Below are positions 58,018 to 64,000 of a stretch of DNA of 64,000 nt, piece by piece. The notes under the pieces are model-generated. The model was not told the DNA's origin. It worked only from the letters and a program-made list of their open reading frames with translations, and searched no databases. Source of the stretch: Cunninghamia lanceolata (Eukaryota > Streptophyta > Pinopsida > Cupressales > Cupressaceae); NCBI GenBank assembly GCA_027924645.1, contig BSBN01000888.1, positions 17,682,501 through 17,746,500 of the forward strand, read 5' to 3'. How positions within the stretch are numbered: the first letter of the stretch is position 1; each line of letters begins with the position of its first letter. A program made the translations under genes and the position numbers.

Positions 58018-58579
58018 TTGTGTTATATGGAGCCTAATCAAACTCAGAGGTTATATTTACCCCACTTTTATCGGCGTGGTTTCCCCCCACATTCCTACGG
58101 GGTCAAGGGGCAGCGCCCCTTGCGGGGGTTTGGGGGCAGCGCCCCCAAGACAGGGTCAAGGGGCAGCGCCCCTTGCGGGGTCCAAGAGTAGCGCCCCTTG
58201 CGCGTTCCCTGTCGCGATACAGGGCGGGGGCGATACAAGGCGATATAATGCACCGGGAGTTAATTTTTTCATTGACCGACATAAGAAAACCCTATTTTGT
58301 AACCGACAAAAAGCTTGATAAAAAGCAGCTAAGGGTTAGGGTTTTGGTATTGTATTGTAGCATTTTGCAGCGGTATTGAGTTGCAGGGATTGCTGATTGT
58401 AATGGGTTTGATTTACTGGATAATAATATTGGACTCTCTGTTTGGTGGATGTAGCCCGAGTTTGGGTGAACCACGTTAAAAATTGTCTCTCGCTATTATT
58501 ATTATTTCTGTGTATTTCCATTTCTCTGTTTAATCTTTATTTGCATTTAATTGATATCTTCTGCTGGCTAACCCTAACA
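58018..58579 (+). repeat. Nested Copia 3' LTR (562 bp) with GC-rich hairpin array
   Basis: Begins TTGTGTTATATGG and ends CTAACCCTAACA. Three near-perfect hairpins lie at 58104-58122 (arms CAAGGGGC/GCCCCTTG, loop AGC), 58130-58148 (arms TTGGGGGC/GCCCCCAA, loop AGC) and 58157-58175 (as the first), with a decayed fourth at 58183-58200. The hairpins stand out in an AT-rich window and may influence transcription, packaging or methylation; that is inference. Confidence 0.94.
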
Positions 58580-58584
58580 AAAAA

Positions 58585-59370
58585 CTAATGGAAGAAAGTG
58601 CTTTGGTTGTTTAGGTTGAGAAGGATAAGGATGAATGGATTATTGATAGTGGATGCTCACATCACATGACCTGTGACAAAAGTAAGTTTGTAAGTTTCGA
58701 AAAGTATGATGGAGGACTGGTTGGGTTTGGAGATAATGTAGCTTGTAAGATTTGTGGAAAATGATCTATTTCATTTGATGGAAAGCATAATACTGACAAT
58801 GTCCTATATGTGAATGGTTTGAAGCATAATCTTATGAGTTTTGATCAGATGTGTGACAAAGGATATGATCTGAGATTCAAAGATAATGGGTGTAAAATCA
58901 TGGAAAGCTCCAGAACTCTGATTGCTATCAGTAAGAAGATAAAAGGTAACATCTATCAATTAAGAGGAACTAATGATTATTATTTATTATCTCACGTAGA
59001 TGAAAGTTGGTTGTGACATAGAAGGATGTGTCATATAAACTTTGATAATTTGGTGAAGATAAGTTCAAGTCAGATTGTGAGAGATATACCAAAACTTGTT
59101 AAACCATCCAATACAATCTGCAAGGAATGTCAGTTAGGGAAGCAGACAAGAACAAGTTTCAAGAACAAAGAGCAATTCTCTGTCAGTTTGTTGGATCTAG
59201 TGCATATAGATCTCTGTAGTCATACAAGGGTGAGAAGTCTACAAGGTAAAAGGTAATTCATGTTACTTATTAATGATTATTCTAGAATGACTTGGTTTAC
59301 TTTTCTATGAGACAAATTAGAAGCCCTCGATAAGTTTAAATATTTCAATGCAATCATTATAAATGAAATA
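58585..59370 (+). pseudogene. Outer Copia protease and integrase zinc region
   Basis: The outer element's frame resumes after the nested insertion. Protease: WIIDSGCSHHMT (Asp at 58645). GAG-pre-integrase region: KHNLMSFDQMCDKGYDL, MCHINFDNLV and CKECQLGKQTRTSF (zinc-binding Cys pair). The integrase core begins with LVHIDLC. Stops fall at about 58761, 59014 and 59254. Confidence 0.88.
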
Positions 59371-60085
59371 GAATTGAAAATCAAATGCTTGAGGTCTCAT
59401 AGAGGAGGTGAATTCACCTCAAATGAATTCAACATTTTCTATGAAGAGCATGGGATAAAAAGACAGTTGTCTACACCTAGGACTCCTCAGCAAAATGGAG
59501 TTGTGGAAAGGAAAAATAGGATAGTTCAAGATGTTGCTAGGACAATGATGAAGAAAGTAGATCCGCTGGAAGTGTTTTTGAAAGAGGCTATGCACACTAC
59601 TATTTACATCCAAAATAGAGTTCAACTGAAAGGTAATGGTACTCAAATGCCTTATGAATTGTGGTATGGAAGAATTCCTACAGTAAAATATTTCAAAATC
59701 TTTGGAAGTAAATGCTATATCAAGAGAGATGAAGATCTAGGAAAGTTTGATGCAAGGAGTGATAAAAGGAATTTTCCTTGGATACTCTACCAAGAGTAAG
59801 GCCTACTAGTGCTACAACAAAAGGCTCAAAAAGATTGTTGAGAGTACAAATGTAAAGTTGGATGAAGGAAAGGAAATAATATTAGACCTGAATTGCTATG
59901 AACCAGATGAAGCTGTGACTATAATGAATGAAGAAAAAGATGAGCAAGAAGATAGTCAAGATGAAGAAGAGGCTCTGGAAAGAGTTGTAAAGACGCCCAG
60001 GTATGTAAGGATCAATCATTTTGAAGATCAAATTATAGGTGAGAAAAACAAAGGTGTGCTGATAAGGAAATAGGTTGCAGAAGAA
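59371..60085 (+). pseudogene. Outer Copia integrase core
   Basis: The core reads KCLRSHRGGEFTSNEF, then TPQQNGVVERKNR with the catalytic Glu. The second catalytic Asp is His (CAT at 59398-59400; this position is Asp in the family), so the enzyme is inactive. VKYFKIFGSKCYIKRDE and an acidic linker to the RT follow. A stop lies at 59797. Confidence 0.9.
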
Positions 60086-60840
60086 CAAGTGAATTACTAT
60101 TTGCTTTCAAAGGTTGAACCAAAGATTGTGAATGAAGCATGTAATGATGAAAGCTGGGTAAAAGCCTTTGTGGAAGAGCTAATGCAGATAGAAAAGAATG
60201 ATACTTTGGAATTAGTTCTTAGACCTACTGACAAAAATGTTATTGGAACCAAATGGGTTTTCAGGAATAATCTGAATGAGAATGGAGAAGTTGTAAGGAA
60301 TAAGGCAAGACTTGTGTGCAAAGGATATTCACAAATTGAAGGAATAGATTTTGAAGAGACCTTTAGTCCAGTAGCTCAGATTGAGGCAATCAGAATATTT
60401 CTGGCATTTGTAGCCCACAAAGATTTCAAAGTGTATTAGATGGATGTAACGTCTACATTTCTGAATGGTGAGTTGGAAGAGGAAGTTTACACTGAGCAAC
60501 TAGAAGGATTCAAGTTATCAGACCAAGGTGATTTTGTTTGTAGGTTGAAGAAAGATTTGTGTGGAATCAAGGAAGCTCCTAGATCATGGTATGCATGGTT
60601 GGATAAGTACTTATTGCAATTAGTGTTCAATAAAGGTACTACCAACAGTAATATTTATTTCAAGACTAATGGTGATCAAATTCTGATTGTTGAATTCTTT
60701 GTTGATGATATGATATTTGAAGGCAGTGAAAGTATGTGTACGAAATTTGTTGGTGAATTGCAAAAAGAGTTTGAGATGTCCATGTTTGGTGAGATGAATT
60801 TCTTTCTAGGTCTGTAAATAAATCAATCAGATAAAGGAAT
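60086..60840 (+). pseudogene. Outer Copia reverse transcriptase
   Basis: [49 protein letters not shown] and FFVDDMIF (Asp pair 60704-60709) are Copia RT motifs. The residue before VDD is Phe rather than the usual Tyr. A TAG at 60437-60439 and a TAA at 60815-60817 interrupt the frame. Confidence 0.92.
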
Positions 60841-61560
60841 CTTCATATCTTAGTCTAAGTATGTGAAAGAGTTATTGAAGAAGTTTGGGATGGAAGACTC
60901 TAAACCAGTATGCACTCCCTTGGTGACTAGATGCAAGTTGAGGAAAATTGATGAATCACCTAAGGCTGATCAGAAAAAATACAGATCCATGATTGGATGA
61001 TTGCTTTAACTAACTCAAACCAGACCTGATATTATGCATGTAGTTTGTCTTGTTGCAAGGTTTCAAGCTAATCTAAGAGAATACATGTGATGGTAGTTAA
61101 GAGAATCCTAATGTATTTAAAATATACTTTGGATCATGGCTTATGATATCCAAAGGACAATGATTTCACTCTTAGTGCTCATACAGATGCAGATTGGTCT
61201 AGAGATGTTGATGACAAAAAGAGTACAAGTGGAGGTGCCTTCTTATTGGGTAATAGATTGGTCTCATGGTTGACTAAGAAACAAGATTCAATATCTTTGT
61301 CAACTGCAGAAGCAAAGTATATTGCAGTAACATGTTGTTGCACTCAAGTTTTATGGATGAAACAAACTTTGAAGAACATAAGAGTTGTGTATGAAGATCA
61401 AATTGAAATCTTTTGTGATGATACAAGTACCATAAACATTTGAAATAATCTAGTGATGCATTCAAGGACAAACCACATATCAATAAGGTATCACTTTTTG
61501 AGAGAGAAGGTGATAGAAAATGAAGTAAAATTGGAATGTGTCCACAAATGATTAGATTAT
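60841..61560 (+). pseudogene. Outer Copia RT end and RNase H
   Basis: YVKELLKKFGMEDSKPV and QTRPDIMHVV belong to the RT connection region. RNase H follows with AHTDADWSRDVDDKKSTSGG, LSTAEAKYIAVT and FCDDTSTINI, so the catalytic acidic residues are present. Several stops break the region. The end of the domain (RTNHISIRYHFLREKV) is followed by a degraded C-terminus. Confidence 0.88.
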
Positions 61561-61916
61561 AGACATCTTCTCTAAGCCTTTTCCTAAAGATACCTTTGAG
61601 TATCTCAGAGAAAAGTTAGGGGTCATTACCCCTCCTATGCTAAACTAAGATGCATAGGAATGCGTCAATCCAGTGGAGCTCAAAAGTGTCATTCTTTGAT
61701 ATGGATTGATTTTCTGAAGGCTACCTCTTAGGGGGAGTAGCTAGATGTTTCTGATAAAGTAAGTGGATCAGAGAAGTAGCATACAAGTATGTGCCCTTTA
61801 CCATCGATGTCAAAGGGGGAGATAAATCACGTGAAAAGATCAGGAGGAGAATCTTGTCTTGATGGTCTTTTTAGTTTTTCACATCATATGTTGTCGTCAA
61901 TGACAAAGGGGGAGAC
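61561..61916 (+). other. Outer Copia 3' noncoding region with repeated polypurine motifs
   Basis: No gene. GGGGGAG-containing purine tracts occur three times: near 61731, AAAGGGGGAGA near 61810, and AAAGGGGGAGAC at 61905-61916 directly before the LTR. The last is the probable polypurine tract for plus-strand priming. Confidence 0.8.
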
Positions 61917-63302
61917 TATTGCAAGTATGTGCCTAATTAGTGTTGTCATTGATGTCAACATATCTATGTTGTCATTGGTGTCAACTATGCCCTTATTTTG
62001 TTACTTTATTCTAGATGTTGAGGATATTGAAAAAATTAGCTCATCTGGTAAAAATAATGAAATGAAGAATAGTCTAGAAGAATGCTCTGTATTTCCTATA
62101 GAATAAATATTTTGCTTGTGGATTGGAAGTTATTTAGAAGCTTGTCTAAACATACTATATTCTAAGGTTGAGCCTCTAGAATGAAGATTTGAGCAAGTTG
62201 TGTTCACCAGTGTGAAAACTAGCTTTTCTATATGTTTAGTGGTGACAGGGAGAAAGTGTTTTACTCCACATTCCTCCACATTGAAATATTTTAGTCAGCA
62301 GTTTTGGAATTAAGTCTTTGATGATGTTAAGTGCCTTCAAATGAAATGGTTTGTGATTTCATAGTCTGCAAGCTATCTTTTTCTCATGATAGTGGTTAAT
62401 AGTGTTATTCTTGTGCTCTGGTTTGAAGAATCTTATTGACAGAGTGATTAGAGATTGTACTGGTGTTCCGAGTGATTACAATGTTCTTGTGGATGTCTCT
62501 TGATCATGTCCCTACTTTTGGATTAGTTTACAAAGAGAAAAATAGACCATCAATGAAGAATGTTCTAGCAGACCTAGTGCTATCATAAGTCTTAGCCAAC
62601 TGGGTTGAATTCATTATTTGCAGAGATGTATCAAAGATTGTAGAAACATGTTGTGGCATGGAGGATTGTATTTGAGTCCCAGCTAAGGCGTAGTGTGATC
62701 CTCATATATCTTTACATCTTTTCCTTAGCTTAATTTGTATTAGGTCTAGACCTATTTTATCTATAACTGTAATGCCGACCTTCATACACCTACGAAGGTT
62801 GGTGAATTGTATAAAAGCATGTAATGAAGGTGTGAAAAAGTGTATGTGGTGCAATGATGAAAAGATAAGTACAAACGTGTGAAAGAGTAGAGTAGAGAAA
62901 TAATATTGTGCTTCATTGGAACTGAACCCTGGCATAGAGTAGATACTTCTGAATTGGTTCACCCTTTTGGTAGTGAGCCACTTTTTGGTAGTGAGCCACC
63001 CTTTGGCAGTGAGCCATTCTTTGCAGTGAGCAATTTGGGTAGTGAGCCTCTATTTTCTGGTATTGATATAACATATATATTTCTATGGGCTAACACCCAC
63101 CATGGTTTTTCCCTTTTAGGGTTGTCCACGTAAAAAATTTGTTGTCTTCTGTGTTGATTATGTTATTGTGTTGAACTTCTCATTTCATGCTTTCATGGTT
63201 ATTTCTAAATATAATTAATTGATAAGTTGATGTTCATAATTGGCTAAAAGTTTTAGGACAAGTCATTTGCCCACCATCTCAGTTGTCTGATGCAGTTCAA
63301 CA
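61917..63302 (+). repeat. Outer Copia 3' LTR (1386 bp)
   Basis: Starts TATTGCAAGTATGTGCC (TG in the partner) and ends GATGCAGTTCAACA. It is shorter than the 5' LTR partly because it has fewer 18-bp repeat units. Confidence 0.93.
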
Positions 63303-64000
63303 GGAAGTTGGTAGTAGTTTGGCTGTTGATGGGGCAGGGAAGGAGGGCCCAACTAATGTTGGGACTTTTGATGCCTCCGACACTGATAAAATTTTTAAAA
63401 CATCATTCCTTAGGAATAGACCTCCTGACATAGGTGGTACCTCATCTTGAATGAATCCTAGTTTGAAAAAACTAGTAGACAAGTAGGATGTGGTGGATAA
63501 GCTCAGTGTCCCCTTTATGCAAAAGAATCCCTAGGCATCAGTTTTTGGGTCAAAACCAAGAGGGAAGAGTTCTCTTCCACCTATTCTCTACTCTTGGATC
63601 ATGGCTCTTGTGAGTTTTCTTCTTTTATTCCTGACTGTACTATTGATAAGGGTTATCCTGTATGGATATGTCATTGGTTGGGAAATTTTAGGCCCTAGGC
63701 CTAATATTGAAGTGGTTAGATCTTGCGCCCAAAGAAAATGTGGGATCAAAGGGTAGGTGGATATAGCTACCTTGTAGAAAGGTTTTTTCTCATTCACATT
63801 CTCATGTGAGAAAGACCCGTTAAGATCTCTATTAGGAGGACCCTGGGTTATTGGAAACTCTACCTTAGGCCTGAGGAAGTGGCAACCATGTTTCAATGCC
63901 TCCAAGAATATTTTCAATGTTTCTTCGGTTTGGGTTAGATTATCCAAAATACTCATGAAATTATAGGATGAGGAGGTTTTTAAAGGTCTAGCAAGGGCCT
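63303..64000 (+). pseudogene. LINE ORF1-like protein with DUF4283 domain (partial)
   Basis: The plus strand reads, across stops, GYVIGWEILGPRPNIEVVR, CGIKGQVDIATL-like sequence and KGFFS. After a frameshift it reads GPWVIGNSTLGLRKWQPCFN and VSSVWVRLS. This is the pattern of the plant DUF4283 domain, found in ORF1-like proteins of plant LINE elements and their relatives. The frame starts in the Copia target site, runs through about five stops and reaches the window edge. No reverse transcriptase part is in view. Confidence 0.75.

Larger units (their letters stand above)
53302..58579 (+). mobile_element. Nested Ty1/Copia element, 5.3 kb
   Basis: Both LTRs are 562 bp (53302-53863, 58018-58579), and the element is flanked by AAAAA on each side (53297-53301, 58580-58584). 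It sits inside the gag-pol of the outer Copia, whose frame resumes right after it. It is nearly coding-complete: only one internal stop, one frameshift and one more stop were found. About 30 LTR differences in 562 bp by eye, mostly transitions, indicate an age well after the outer element's insertion but not recent. Confidence 0.95.
50751..63302 (+). mobile_element. Outer Ty1/Copia element, 12.5 kb including a nested element
   Basis: LTRs at 50751-52236 and 61917-63302, primer site, gag, protease, integrase, RT and RNase H in Copia order, and a polypurine tract. Flanks GGGAG and GGAAG match at four of five positions, a slightly decayed target duplication. Without the nested 5.3-kb Copia the element is about 7.3 kb. 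Its gag-pol is broken by many stops. Confidence 0.94.

Noticed and set aside
58321..58345. Telomere-like GGGTTAGGG in the nested Copia LTR
   Set aside because: It is a single short occurrence within an LTR, present in both LTRs, not an array of the plant telomere unit.

Overview
This is plant nuclear DNA. It consists almost entirely of nested, decayed LTR retrotransposons, and no intact host gene is visible. Plant-type Ty1/Copia and Ty3/Gypsy elements, a PLS-type pentatricopeptide (PPR) pseudogene, a plant LINE protein with a DUF4283 domain, and old, strongly diverged LTR pairs suggest a large seed-plant genome. A gymnosperm is plausible, but that is an inference.

Layout. 1-8540 is AT-rich and without recognisable genes; it holds microsatellites, a 24-bp minisatellite (4515-4755) and a small cluster of palindromes (7330-7528). 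8540-10030 is a peculiar domain packed with short TACAAG/CTTGTA inverted motifs. 10335-13520 is a young tandem duplication of about 1.6 kb that overlaps a minus-strand PPR pseudogene. That pseudogene is cut by an unidentified insert (13938-14785) and by a 7.6-kb minus-strand Gypsy chromovirus with a C-terminal chromodomain (14844-22485). 22711-23180 holds small tandem repeats. From 24290 there is a large palindromic repeat built of ~357-bp units, whose right arm is split by a single 23.8-kb element (26240-50033) flanked by a perfect GTAAC duplication. To the right, a LINE ORF1-like fragment (from about 50640 and again from 63303) is split by a 12.5-kb Copia element (50751-63302). That Copia element is itself split by a 5.3-kb Copia element (53302-58579, AAAAA duplication).

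The most unusual object is the 23.8-kb Gypsy element. Its LTRs are about 7.0 and 6.8 kb, and each carries a ~4.3-kb protein-coding region with no function I recognise: an N-terminal globular part, a charged low-complexity middle and a coiled-coil, acidic tail. This frame is preceded by a conserved candidate intron. It lies upstream of the TATA box that probably drives gag-pol, so it sits in U3 and would be carried at the 3' end of the genomic RNA. Internally the order is gag, protease, RNase H, reverse transcriptase, RNase H remnant, integrase; the first RNase H precedes the RT. A partial LTR plus the 3' noncoding region is also duplicated in tandem.

Nesting gives a relative order: the PPR gene, LINE and palindrome are oldest, the chromovirus, giant Gypsy and outer Copia came next, and the inner Copia came after the outer Copia. 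All coding regions are broken. Many premature stops look like C-to-T changes at CAG or CAA codons, and three of the four integrases have lost a catalytic acidic residue. Boundaries, target duplications and reading frames were derived by eye; family assignments rest on motifs, not on searches.
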